Assembly: GCA_002705085.1 (NCBI GenBank)
Contig: PAHO01000036.1
Span: 1 to 42,658 of the forward strand
Direction of reading: 5' to 3'
Source of the DNA: Phycisphaerae bacterium
GTDB taxonomy: Bacteria > Planctomycetota > Phycisphaerae > Phycisphaerales > SM1A02
DNA length: 42,658 nt
Shown: in pieces, positions 24,605-33,144 of the stretch
Layout of the letters: each line of letters opens with the position of its first letter
Numbering within the stretch: the stretch's first letter is position 1
Notes under the pieces: model-generated
Database searches by the model: none
What the model was told of the DNA's origin: nothing
What the model saw: the letters and a program-made list of their open reading frames with translations, nothing else
Program-made: the position numbers and the translations under genes

Positions 24605-26677
24605 TCAATCCCGCTTGGGGACGTCATACCGGTCGAAATAGTCAGCAATCCGAATCAAACGATCCATTCGGTCCACCATGGGGCCGGTTCGAGACAAATC
24701 GTGGTTCGCCTCGGCCCAACGCACCAACTCAACCGCCGCCCCACGACGTTCAAGGGCCCGATAAAGCATCTCCGACTGCACAAAGCCGGTCCGCCGGTCC
24801 CGATCGCCGTGCAGAATCAACAGCGGTGTCTTGATGGCATCCGCTTGGGCCACTGGGCTGTCTCGTCGCAACAACGCCGCAATCTCAGGGTCACTGGGAT
24901 CACCGTACGCCGTTTCCACCAGCCTCCAAGCGCGGCCCTCGGCGTAGAACACCGGCAAGTCGTACACCCCACGCTGGGCCACGGCGGCCTTGAATCGATG
25001 GTCTTGAGTCACGGTCCACGCCGTGAGGTAGCCACCGTATGAACCACCCGTTAAGAAGAGCCGATCTCGGTCAATCCAAGATTTTTCGAGCGCCGCATCA
25101 CAAATCGCCAACACATCGCCGCTCGGACCTGGGCCCCAATTTTTTTGGTTCGCGGCTTGAAACGCTGTGCCATACCCCCCCGATCCACGCGGGTTCGCAT
25201 ACGTCACGGCGTAGCCCAGTCCCGCAAGCCACTGGAATTCGTGCCACATGGTGCGTTCCCCAGGACCCCACATGGCCGAAGGCCCGCCGTGGATTTCCAC
25301 CACCAGTGGGACCCCATCGGTTGCCAACGGATCACGACCGGGAGGATCAAGCAACCAGCCTTCCACCACCAACTCATCGGGACGCGTCATGGTCAATCGC
25401 TCGGGCTTGGCCACCACCCGATCTTCCAAGAAGGCATTGGGACGCCAGAGTTCTCGAACCCCCGAAGCATCACGCACATGGATGCGGCACGGATCGTTCC
25501 ATGCGGTCTCGGACCAAACGAGGACCGAGCCACCTTCGGTGGCCAGCACATCAAACGCATTGACACCAACAGGCATGCCGTCCCGCTCAGAGACCACCCG
25601 GTCGGGCTCCAAAAGGCCAAGCCCCATGGAACACAAAGGGAACCCTCCGCGCTCGGCCGCGGTGTACCAAAGGGTGCCCCGCCCGGTCAGCCATTTGATG
25701 GCGGAAGGACGCACATCGTGACCCTCCGGTCCGGTCAACCACAACGGTGGATCCTGAATGCTTCCCAAACCAACAACGCCCAAACGCGAGGGGGCATAGG
25801 ACTCGTTGGAAAGATCAAGTTCGGTGAACGCAAGCAAATTGCCATCCCCCGAAGGACGGGGCGAAGACAAGATGGCGCCTGCGCGTTGCAGCAGCAGCGA
25901 TGGCCCACTGCCATCCAAAGGCACCCGCCACAACCCTCGATCGCGACGGATGGCCGGATCCGACTCAGGATCGATACGACCCGAGCACACCAGAGCTTCT
26001 TGACCGGGGAGAAATTGAGGCTCGGCATAATCGCCAACCTGTGGTGTGAGCACAAAGGATCGTTGCGTTGCAAGATCGAATCGGACCACTTGGCGGTCGA
26101 CAGGTTGGTCAGCGAGGAACTCCTCACCCACGAATTCAGGACCAGTGAACCTTCGAACCCGGCCGCTTGCTTCTTGCCCCCGCAACCACGCTCGGCGTTG
26201 AGCGGCGTCACCATTGGGGTCGGCAGCGACATCCGCAAGAGATGGTTGCGGACGTGGCTGGACAAAAACCAACGACTGTCCGTCGGGAGCACACAAGAAC
26301 TGGACAATGTTGCCCGAAGCGGTCAGAGCCCGAGACTCACCCCCCCCCATAGGAAGTTGCCAAATGTTGCCTTCACGCAGGAAGAAAAGGAATTCCCCAT
26401 CGGGAGAAAAAGTGGGCTGGCTGCAAGATCCATTTTGAGTCAACGCCCGGGGCGCTCGACCATCTTCCAGATCAATCAGCCAAAGTTCTCGGATGTTCTG
26501 TGCTTGCGGATCAACCCCCGAAAAGCCATCGACCACGGCCACTGCTCGACCGCCCGAAGGGGCAAGAGTCAGTTGTGAGACCGAGCGCAGTCTTCCCAGA
26601 TCGTCAAGACGAACGGGGTCAGCCGCCTTGAGACTTCCCGTCAGGAAGCAAACAATGAGAAGGGTGCAGATTCGCAT
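24605..26677 (-). CDS. Secreted S9 family prolyl oligopeptidase/acylaminoacyl peptidase
   Basis: 690 residues with an N-terminal signal peptide (MRICTLLIVCFLTGSLKA). Residues about 25-420 are a WD/TolB-like beta-propeller (PTFSPDGEFLFFLREGNIW and similar blades). The C-terminal alpha/beta hydrolase carries the triad Ser546 (GGSYGGY), Asp627 (HGDRDRRTGF) and His659 (ANHDL). S9 enzymes cleave short peptides after proline or remove acylated residues; here probably periplasmic peptide use. The ATG follows the trxA stop by two bases, so the two are translationally coupled. Last gene of the glmS-led block. Confidence 0.92.
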   Translation of the reverse strand: MRICTLLIVCFLTGSLKAADPVRLDDLGRLRSVSQLTLAPSGGRAVAVVDGFSGVDPQAQNIRELWLIDLEDGRAPRALTQNGSCSQPTFSPDGEFLFFLREGNIWQLPMGGGESRALTASGNIVQFLCAPDGQSLVFVQPRPQPSLADVAADPNGDAAQRRAWLRGQEASGRVRRFTGPEFVGEEFLADQPVDRQVVRFDLATQRSFVLTPQVGDYAEPQFLPGQEALVCSGRIDPESDPAIRRDRGLWRVPLDGSGPSLLLQRAGAILSSPRPSGDGNLLAFTELDLSNESYAPSRLGVVGLGSIQDPPLWLTGPEGHDVRPSAIKWLTGRGTLWYTAAERGGFPLCSMGLGLLEPDRVVSERDGMPVGVNAFDVLATEGGSVLVWSETAWNDPCRIHVRDASGVRELWRPNAFLEDRVVAKPERLTMTRPDELVVEGWLLDPPGRDPLATDGVPLVVEIHGGPSAMWGPGERTMWHEFQWLAGLGYAVTYANPRGSGGYGTAFQAANQKNWGPGPSGDVLAICDAALEKSWIDRDRLFLTGGSYGGYLTAWTVTQDHRFKAAVAQRGVYDLPVFYAEGRAWRLVETAYGDPSDPEIAALLRRDSPVAQADAIKTPLLILHGDRDRRTGFVQSEMLYRALERRGAAVELVRWAEANHDLSRTGPMVDRMDRLIRIADYFDRYDVPKRD

Positions 26678-26679
26678 GC

Positions 26680-26997
26680 TCAGGCGTTGGCCAAAATAGC
26701 GTTGACGTATTCATCGGCCGGACGAATGCCGGTCCAGCGTTGAACTTCTTCACCATCGCGAAGCAGCACACAAGTCGGGATCGAAGAGATCTGGAACTTC
26801 ACGGCCAGTTCCTGACTGTCGTCGATGTTGATTTTTCCAACCGTTGCTTTGCCTGCGGTCTCAGACGCGACTTGTTCGATGGTGGGCATCAACATTTTGC
26901 AAGGTGCGCACCACTCGGCCCAGAAGTCAATCAAAACCACACCGCTGGTGGTCAAGTTGTCAAAGTTCGAGGCGTCGATGGACTGCAGATCAGACAT
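26680..26997 (-). CDS. trxA: Thioredoxin
   Basis: 105 residues from the ATG at 26997, with GGAG seven bases upstream; a longer in-frame start at 27111 overlaps folP and was rejected. It is a plain cytoplasmic thioredoxin: VLIDFWAEWCAPCKML with Cys30 and Cys33, IDDSQELAVKFQISSIPT with the cis-Pro at 74, and a C-terminal VNAIL helix. The active site is WCAPC rather than WCGPC, a common natural variant. It lies 52 bases after folP and two bases before the S9 peptidase. Confidence 0.95.
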   Translation of the reverse strand: MSDLQSIDASNFDNLTTSGVVLIDFWAEWCAPCKMLMPTIEQVASETAGKATVGKINIDDSQELAVKFQISSIPTCVLLRDGEEVQRWTGIRPADEYVNAILANA

Positions 26998-27049
26998 GGT
27001 GGTCTCCGTAGATCGGGGGTTGGGCGGAAGGAAGTTCGAGTGTCGAATC

Positions 27050-27928
27050 CTACTGCCCAATTTCAAATCCGGCATTCCGCGCCGCCACGTAGGCGTGGAC
27101 AGCTTGGACATGAGCCGACACGTCGTGGACCCGAAGAATCTCCGCCCCCCCCTGCATGCCCAACACCGCAGCGACCAGCGACCCCGGCAAGCGGTCTCGT
27201 GGTTCGCGGACTCCGGTCACCGCCCCCACGAACGACTTCCGACTGGCACCAACCAGCCACCGCCGCCCACCAGCACTCAGTTCTGAGAAGCGTTGCAAAA
27301 GGATCCAGTTTTGATCCACATCTTTCCCGAAGCCCAGGCCCGGATCCAAGACGATGGCATCGGGACTGACGCCGGCCGCCTCCGCCGCTTCTGCTCGCCC
27401 CTCCAGAGCGGCCCTGACATCCACCACCACATCTTCAAAGGCAGGGGGCGTGGACCAGGCATCGCTCCATTGGTCTTCCGGTGGAGGTGCGCCGCGGTGC
27501 ATGAGCACCAAACCACAACCTCGTTCCGCGGCAAGATCGAAAATACCGGGATCTTCCGTCCCCGCGGAGACATCGTTGATGGCATTCACCCCGGCGTCCA
27601 GAGCCGCTGCTGCCACTTCGACCCAGGTGGTATCCACCGACAACGCCACATCAGTGTGTTCACGCAACGCAGTCACGACCGGACACACCCTTCGGATTTG
27701 CTCTGCCGGATCCACCCGTTGGGCTCCAGGTCGGGTTGATTCACCCCCAATGTCCAGAATCGTGGCGCCCGCTTTGACCGCGGACAATCCCGCTTCCACC
27801 GCAGCCTGCAGCGCAAAGTGATCACCGCCATCGCTAAAAGAGTCTGGAGTGCAATTCAGCACTCCCATCACAGCCGGAGGGTCAGTCTCTACCGAGCGAA
27901 GACCATCGAGCCGCCAAGGCCCGTTCAT
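27050..27928 (-). CDS. folP: Dihydropteroate synthase
   Basis: 292 residues. DHPS condenses p-aminobenzoate with dihydropterin pyrophosphate in folate synthesis and is the sulfonamide target. Both family signatures are present: VMGVLNCTPDSFSDGG near residue 20 and ILDIGGESTRPGA near 57, followed by SVDTTW, INDVSAG, VLMHRG, LDPGLGFGKD, WLVGASRKSF and a closing RVHDV. The start overlaps the stop of the upstream secreted-protein gene by ATGA, so it relies on coupled translation. Confidence 0.96.
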   Translation of the reverse strand: MNGPWRLDGLRSVETDPPAVMGVLNCTPDSFSDGGDHFALQAAVEAGLSAVKAGATILDIGGESTRPGAQRVDPAEQIRRVCPVVTALREHTDVALSVDTTWVEVAAAALDAGVNAINDVSAGTEDPGIFDLAAERGCGLVLMHRGAPPPEDQWSDAWSTPPAFEDVVVDVRAALEGRAEAAEAAGVSPDAIVLDPGLGFGKDVDQNWILLQRFSELSAGGRRWLVGASRKSFVGAVTGVREPRDRLPGSLVAAVLGMQGGAEILRVHDVSAHVQAVHAYVAARNAGFEIGQ

Positions 27929-29346
27929 GAGCCGGATCCCGTTTGAGAAGCCATCACCGCGTCAAGCATGAGGGCGGCCACGGGCGCCGGCAGGACAATC
28001 GCGATGTCCAGCGCACCGGATCCAGACGCCTCCGCTTCCATACCAACCGCGAATCCGACCGGAGGCATGCCTTCAGGAGCATCTTGGTCAGGCAGCAAAC
28101 CCAACCCCTGCGAAAGCATGCTCGCATCTGCGTACAACTCCATATCCCGAGTCTGGGGCATCCACTCCCGCATGGTGTCCACGATTCCAGCCGACTCAAG
28201 GGTGTCAGGATGAATCAACCGTTCGGCCGCAGCCCCCATGCCCACACGGACCACGCCGGGAGATTCCTGCATGGCGCCGCTCGACGTGGTGCCAAAGACC
28301 GACGACAGCTCTGACCCCTCGGGGAAGTCCATGGAAAATTGTTCAACCGCGTTCGTCTTGGTCGGAGTCAGCATGGAGCGCAGTTGATTGGCCGTACCAG
28401 AGATATCTGGCGCTTCAAGACGCAGCCTGGTGTTGGACATCATGCCAGCACCCTGAAGGGGCCGATCGGCGACCAATGCGAGTGAAGTGGCCTCGGGGAA
28501 AGCAAAAGCCATCATGGGCTGTTCCATGGCGGTCGCCAATGCCCACACCAAGCCCGACTCGCGCAAACGGGTCCAATCCAGCCGAGCCGCAAAGGCCGGC
28601 TGACTGGGCCCCAAATCCTCAAAGCCCGAAGAAGTTGGAGCTGACATGGGGCGAGACTGCCAAGGCACGTGCATGCGGATCGCCACCGCCAGCGCATCAA
28701 AGTCCACGACGAAGTTGGCCGGAGCTTCCAAGTCAAGTCCAAAGCCCGCCTCCTGCAGTTGATTGAGCAGACCAAGATCAATGTCCAAACCAAGTGAAGC
28801 GAACATCGAAGTGGCTTGAGAGACTGGGGCCGTCATGAAAATTTCGCCTCGTTGCCGAAGATCTTCGGGAAAGCTCTCCCACCACGCGGCAGCCGCCGCC
28901 AACCCCCGGCCCTGAGCTTGCACCGATTCGTCGGAACCAATCACTCCGAAGGTTTCTCGAGCGACCGTGTGGATGCTCATGACCGAACCGAACATCGTGA
29001 CGGGTCGTTGACCATCGACAGCGCCACCAAAGTTCATCTCAAACATGCCTTCAGGATCGGGAGACGGAAGCGCGGCGATCCAGCGATCGTCCGCCATGCC
29101 CAAGGCAAGATTGCCATCATCATCCAGCCCTGCAGGAATGCCGGCGAAAGCTCGAATCATGTCAGTGGGATCAACCCCGAGGAGCAAATCCCCCCGATCC
29201 ATACCACGCATGCTTTCTTCGATGCGATCATCCGTCGACATCAAGTTGGAAATGGCCACCACCGTGGAATAGGACTCTGGCACCATGGCCACCGCATCAA
29301 TGGGTGAAGTCAGCCAGCAACCGCTCAGCAACATGAAGTTCAGCAT
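27925..29346 (-). CDS. Unknown secreted or lipoprotein-like protein
   Basis: 473 residues. I do not recognise a family. The N-terminus MLNFMLLSGCW has a lipobox-like LLSGC with Cys10, but the segment is short and lacks positive charge; an in-frame TAG lies four codons upstream, so no longer start exists. An AGGATGG ribosome site precedes the ATG. The protein is rich in Met, Ala and acidic residues, with recurring beta-strand-like stretches (NFVVDFDALAVAIRMHV, MMAFAFPEATSLALVA, GFAVGMEAEASGSGALDIAIVLP), resembling the large planctomycete secreted proteins of unknown function. It follows glmS by 44 bases and overlaps folP by ATGA. Confidence 0.7.
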   Translation of the reverse strand: MLNFMLLSGCWLTSPIDAVAMVPESYSTVVAISNLMSTDDRIEESMRGMDRGDLLLGVDPTDMIRAFAGIPAGLDDDGNLALGMADDRWIAALPSPDPEGMFEMNFGGAVDGQRPVTMFGSVMSIHTVARETFGVIGSDESVQAQGRGLAAAAAWWESFPEDLRQRGEIFMTAPVSQATSMFASLGLDIDLGLLNQLQEAGFGLDLEAPANFVVDFDALAVAIRMHVPWQSRPMSAPTSSGFEDLGPSQPAFAARLDWTRLRESGLVWALATAMEQPMMAFAFPEATSLALVADRPLQGAGMMSNTRLRLEAPDISGTANQLRSMLTPTKTNAVEQFSMDFPEGSELSSVFGTTSSGAMQESPGVVRVGMGAAAERLIHPDTLESAGIVDTMREWMPQTRDMELYADASMLSQGLGLLPDQDAPEGMPPVGFAVGMEAEASGSGALDIAIVLPAPVAALMLDAVMASQTGSGS

Positions 29347-29390
29347 GCCACCATCCTAGGAGGGCTTCCCCAAAAGATGAGGCGGATGAT

Positions 29391-31241
29391 TCACTCCACC
29401 GTCACGCTCTTGGCCAGATTTCTTGGCTTGTCGACATCTTTTCCGCGAAGGACCGCGGCGTGGTACGCCAAAAGTTGCAACGGCACCACCGTCAACAGCG
29501 GCTGAAGGGCTTCGGAGGCTGCGGGCACTTCCAACACATGCTCGGCAAGACTGGCCGCGTGGGTATCGCCTTCTTCCACGATGGCGATGACCCGCCCCCC
29601 CCGTGCTCGAACTTCTTCGATGTTGGCCAGGACTTTTTCGTATTGCGCTCCCGGGGTGGCCACGAAGACCACGGGCATCCCATCGTCGATGAGGGCAATG
29701 GGGCCGTGCTTCATCTCGGCCGCGGGCATGCCTTCAGCGTGGATGTAGGAGATTTCCTTCAACTTGAGCGCACCTTCCATGGCGACCGGCCAATGAAGAC
29801 CACGCCCAAGGAACAACCAGTTCTCCCGGTCGACCACGGCCGAAGCGATCTCGCGAATGCGATCTTCCTGCGTAAGCACCCGAGCAATGCGGGTGGGAAT
29901 CTGCTCCAGTTCCGCAAGAACCTCTTGCAAAGCTTCTGGTGCAAGGTGCCGACGGCGGCCCATCCAAGCCGCAATCAAAGTCAGCACCGAGACTTGTCCC
30001 AAGAAAGCTTTGGTGGAAGCCACTCCGATTTCAGGCCCCACCCGCAAGTGCACGCCCGCATCAGTTTCACGGGCAATGGTCGAACCCACCACATTCACCA
30101 CACCAAGTGCGAACGCACCACGCTCTTGGGCTTCACGCAACCCCCCCAAGGTGTCAGCGGTTTCACCGGACTGGCTCACCGCGATCACCACCGTGCCCTC
30201 TTCGACAACAGGGTTTCGATAGCGGAACTCACTGGCATAGGCGGCCTCGGCGGGAATACGACACCACTGCTCAATCAATTGAGCGCCAATCATGGCCGCA
30301 TGCAGGGCCGTGCCCTGGCCCAAGAGCACCACCCGACGGGCTTGCACCAACTGTCGTGCATGATCAGCCAAGCCGCCCAAGACCACCTCGGCCCGACGCA
30401 TATCGATTCGCCCCTTCAGCGAACGTTCGAGGGCCTCGGGCTGTTCGTAGATCTCTTTATGCATGAAGTGCGGATGTCCACCCAATTCGATCTGCTCGAG
30501 GTCATATTCGAGTTCACGAAGTTGCGGCGTCACTTCATCGTTGTCGAGGGTACTGGTTCGGAACTCGGCGCCTTCACAGCGAACCAGTTGATCGTCTTCG
30601 AGGGCAAAAGCTTGGCTGGTGTGCGAAACAATTGCCGCACCATCAGAAGCCACCACAAACTCCTTCTCACCAACCCCGACCAACAGCGGCGACCCCCGCC
30701 GAGCAGCGACCAGCACGCCAGGCTCACGCACACTGATGACCGCGATGGCGAACGCACCCTCAACTTTGTGCAACGCCGAACGCACTGCGGTTTCCAGATC
30801 GTCTTCGTACAGCTCGCCCACCAAATGGGCCAGCACTTCGGTATCCGATTCCCCCTGGAACACGTGCCCGCGTTGCATCAACAACTGGCGCAGCGCCTCA
30901 TGATTTTCAATGATCCCGTTGTGCACCAAAGCGATGCCATGGGCTTCCTGAGATCCTCCACCATCGGTGTGGGGGTGAGCATTGACCTCTGTGGGCGGCC
31001 CGTGGGTGGCCCACCGGGTGTGCGCGATCCCTTGATTGGCTTGGGAGTGAAGGAGGTTGGATTCCGAAAGTCCACGCTCCAAATCAGCAACCCGTCCCAC
31101 TCGGCGGCACACCACCAACTCGCCCTGTTCAAGCAGCGCGCACCCAGCCGAGTCGTATCCCCGGTACTCCAAACGGCGGAGGCCCTCGAGCAAAATGGGG
31201 GGTGCGGGGCGGGGACCGAGATACGCAACAATGCCACACAT
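29391..31241 (-). CDS. glmS: Glutamine-fructose-6-phosphate aminotransferase (isomerizing)
   Basis: 616 residues from the ATG at 31241, chosen so that Cys2 becomes the N-terminal nucleophile (MCGIVAYLG); an in-frame start at 31433 adds 64 unrelated residues. GlmS makes glucosamine-6-phosphate for peptidoglycan and lipopolysaccharide. The glutaminase domain has GLRRLEYRGYDSAG, ARTRWATHG-like HTRWATHGPPTEVNAHPH, and VHNGIIENHE; two SIS domains follow with LLGQGTALHAAMIG, SQSGETADTLG and GRGLHWPVAMEGALKLKEISYIHAEG, ending in the canonical NLAKSVTVE. It reads divergently from the folate ligase gene. No ribozyme-like leader is evident in the 74-base intergenic space. Confidence 0.96.
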   Translation of the reverse strand: MCGIVAYLGPRPAPPILLEGLRRLEYRGYDSAGCALLEQGELVVCRRVGRVADLERGLSESNLLHSQANQGIAHTRWATHGPPTEVNAHPHTDGGGSQEAHGIALVHNGIIENHEALRQLLMQRGHVFQGESDTEVLAHLVGELYEDDLETAVRSALHKVEGAFAIAVISVREPGVLVAARRGSPLLVGVGEKEFVVASDGAAIVSHTSQAFALEDDQLVRCEGAEFRTSTLDNDEVTPQLRELEYDLEQIELGGHPHFMHKEIYEQPEALERSLKGRIDMRRAEVVLGGLADHARQLVQARRVVLLGQGTALHAAMIGAQLIEQWCRIPAEAAYASEFRYRNPVVEEGTVVIAVSQSGETADTLGGLREAQERGAFALGVVNVVGSTIARETDAGVHLRVGPEIGVASTKAFLGQVSVLTLIAAWMGRRRHLAPEALQEVLAELEQIPTRIARVLTQEDRIREIASAVVDRENWLFLGRGLHWPVAMEGALKLKEISYIHAEGMPAAEMKHGPIALIDDGMPVVFVATPGAQYEKVLANIEEVRARGGRVIAIVEEGDTHAASLAEHVLEVPAASEALQPLLTVVPLQLLAYHAAVLRGKDVDKPRNLAKSVTVE

Positions 31242-31276
31242 GGTCCGCGTACTGTATCCCAGCGGTACTGAACCAT

Positions 31277-31290
31277 GCCGCAAGTGCGGC
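31277..31290. promoter_or_regulatory. Short palindrome between glmS and the divergent folate gene
   Basis: GCCGCA-AG-TGCGGC is a 6-2-6 palindrome near the middle of the 74-base divergent intergenic region (31242-31315). It could be an operator shared by both genes. Nothing links it to a known regulator, and no clear -35/-10 pair accompanies it. Confidence 0.25.
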
Positions 31291-31315
31291 CCTGATCGCA
31301 GGAGATGCGTCCCCC

Positions 31316-31906
31316 ATGCCCCCGAAATCACCCAGCAAATCGGAACTTCGGCAACTTTGGCGCTCTTCTGTTCCCAATCCTGAAGCACGCCGTCAAGCTT
31401 CACATGAGATTTGTACGACTCTGGCGAAATCACTTCAAACGTTCGATGGATCCATCATGGTGTTCTTGGCAATGCAGGATGAACCAGATCTGGATCCACT
31501 GATCTCCACCTGGCTGAATGAATCACGAACGGTCTTGGCACCTTTGGTCCACTGGGCGGAGGGCACGATGGCACCAGTTGAACTGAAGAACCCATTGCCC
31601 CAAGTCGATCCCAACCCGAAGGCCAAACCGCGGGAACCCAACGGTGGCGTGGTGTCCCAAAGTCCACCCGCAGTGGTCTTGGTGCCCGGGGTGGCCTTCA
31701 CCGCCGAGGGCTCAAGACTGGGCCGAGGAGGTGGCTTTTACGATCGGTTCCTCCATGCCCTGCCGCAATCAACCCTTCGGATCGGCATCGGCTTCTCCGC
31801 CCAGATCCAAAAAGTTCTCCCCACCGAACGACACGACGAGCCAGTGTCGCACCTCTTGACCGAGGCAGGTTGGATAGGATCCCCCCCGTGTCAAGAGCAA
31901 CAATGA
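31316..31906 (+). CDS. 5-formyltetrahydrofolate cyclo-ligase
   Basis: 196 residues from the ATG at 31316; AGGAG lies somewhat far upstream (about 11 bases). The enzyme (MTHFS, YgfA family) converts 5-formyl-THF to 5,10-methenyl-THF with ATP. The signature VLVPGVAFTAEGSRLGRGGGFYDRFL is complete, and the N-terminal KSELRQLWRSS and MVFLAMQDEPDLDPLI fit. Residues about 100-120 contain an unusual proline/lysine-rich insert (PLPQVDPNPKAKPREPNGGV). Its stop overlaps the next gene's start (ATGA). Confidence 0.93.
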   Translation: MPPKSPSKSELRQLWRSSVPNPEARRQASHEICTTLAKSLQTFDGSIMVFLAMQDEPDLDPLISTWLNESRTVLAPLVHWAEGTMAPVELKNPLPQVDPNPKAKPREPNGGVVSQSPPAVVLVPGVAFTAEGSRLGRGGGFYDRFLHALPQSTLRIGIGFSAQIQKVLPTERHDEPVSHLLTEAGWIGSPPCQEQQ

Positions 31907-33027
31907 ATCCAAGCAATCGGCGGTCTCGACGACGCCGATCTCCCCGTCCTTTTGCCTTACTTCTCATCTTGGGAGGCATGGCCTTGTTGGGCTACAACTT
32001 CTGGCCAACCTCCGATTCCAGTTCGGAGCAAACCGAGGTTTCGAGCGGGCCAACCAATCCTCTTCCAGCAGGCAACACCAACAACGAAGAAGCACCCGCG
32101 GCAGAACCTGATGCAAGCGATCCCCCCAAGATTCTCACTGCTGCTGAACCCGCCGAGATCGTGGAACCCAAAGAGCCGACCCCCACTCGTCCCGTGGTTC
32201 CGGCGGTGATCCCCGACCAAGCGAACGCAAGCGACTCCGACGCCCCCCCTGCCATCCGGGAACGCGCACTGGCTGATTTTGCTTCAGGCATGCGCTTGCT
32301 CAAGGATGGCCTGGGTGTTGAAGCTCGGCAACGCCTGTCGGACGCACTTGGTTCGGGAGGACTGGATGAAGTTCGCGCTGGCGAAGTTCGCGTCGCCTTG
32401 GCCCAACTCTCAGAAACCCTCGTATTTGGATCCGGGGTCGCCCAGCGTGATCCCTTTGCCCGCGAGTTCATCATTCCCGAAGGTGGCGTCTTGGCCAAGA
32501 TCGCCCAGAATCAGACCAACGGTCTGCACTGGAAGTTTCTTGCTCGCATCAACGGCATCTCCAGCCCCAACCGCATCCGTTCGGGACAACGACTGAAACT
32601 CCTCGACGGGCCTTTCCATGCCGTAGTGGACAAATCGTCGTATCGGTTGGACCTGTGGATGGGTCAAGAAGAAGACCGTGTGTTTGTCCGTAGCTTCAAC
32701 GTAGGACTCGGACGTGACAACCGGACACCGGAAGGACAATTTGAGGTCAGTTCTCGCGTTGAAAATCCGCAGCACACCGACCCCGAGACCGGGAAAGTTT
32801 TCGGCAAAGACGACCCCTTGAACCCAGTGGGCGAACATTGGATTGCCATCAAAGGCACGGAACCGGCCACCGAAAAACTTTCGGGCTTTGGTCTGCACGG
32901 CACCATCGACGAGAACTCCATTGGACGCTCTGAATCTCTGGGGTGCGTCCGAATGCTCCCTGATGACATTGCCTTGTTGTACGAAGTGCTCAGCCCAGGT
33001 CGTTCCGAAGTCGAAATCCGCCCCTGA
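31903..33027 (+). CDS. Membrane-anchored LysM-like L,D-transpeptidase (YkuD)
   Basis: 374 residues from the ATG at 31903, which overlaps the stop of the folate ligase gene. An Arg-rich start (NRRSRRRRSPRP) and one membrane helix (about 17-33) anchor it; a Pro/Glu-rich linker (about 38-110) spans the periplasm. A helical stretch and a LysM-like segment (IIPEGGVLAKIAQNQTNG to IRSGQRLKLLDG) come before the YkuD domain, whose signature HGTIDENSIGRSESLGCVRM carries His332 and catalytic Cys348. It would cross-link peptidoglycan or attach proteins to it. An alternative start at 31870 adds 11 residues. The 117-base space to the convergent porin gene has no clear terminator. Confidence 0.92.
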   Translation: MNPSNRRSRRRRSPRPFALLLILGGMALLGYNFWPTSDSSSEQTEVSSGPTNPLPAGNTNNEEAPAAEPDASDPPKILTAAEPAEIVEPKEPTPTRPVVPAVIPDQANASDSDAPPAIRERALADFASGMRLLKDGLGVEARQRLSDALGSGGLDEVRAGEVRVALAQLSETLVFGSGVAQRDPFAREFIIPEGGVLAKIAQNQTNGLHWKFLARINGISSPNRIRSGQRLKLLDGPFHAVVDKSSYRLDLWMGQEEDRVFVRSFNVGLGRDNRTPEGQFEVSSRVENPQHTDPETGKVFGKDDPLNPVGEHWIAIKGTEPATEKLSGFGLHGTIDENSIGRSESLGCVRMLPDDIALLYEVLSPGRSEVEIRP

Positions 33028-33144
33028 CCTCGATTGGTTCAAGACCAACAACACCAAGCCAGCCGGCGGGCGGACCATATCCAATATGGAATCGAATCAA
33101 GTGGACAAACAGCCCAGATCATCAGGTTGTTCGCGATGTCAGCT

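Noticed and set aside
25145-26578. Plus-strand open frame of 477 codons antisense to the S9 peptidase
   Set aside because: The catalytic triad and signal peptide are on the minus strand; the antisense product has no recognisable feature.
29460-31271. Plus-strand open frame of 603 codons antisense to glmS
   Set aside because: glmS is unmistakable on the other strand; the long frame reflects GC-rich codon bias. No ribosome site or domain is seen.
31242-31315. glmS ribozyme leader
   Set aside because: Only 74 bases separate the divergent starts and no ribozyme core pattern is visible.
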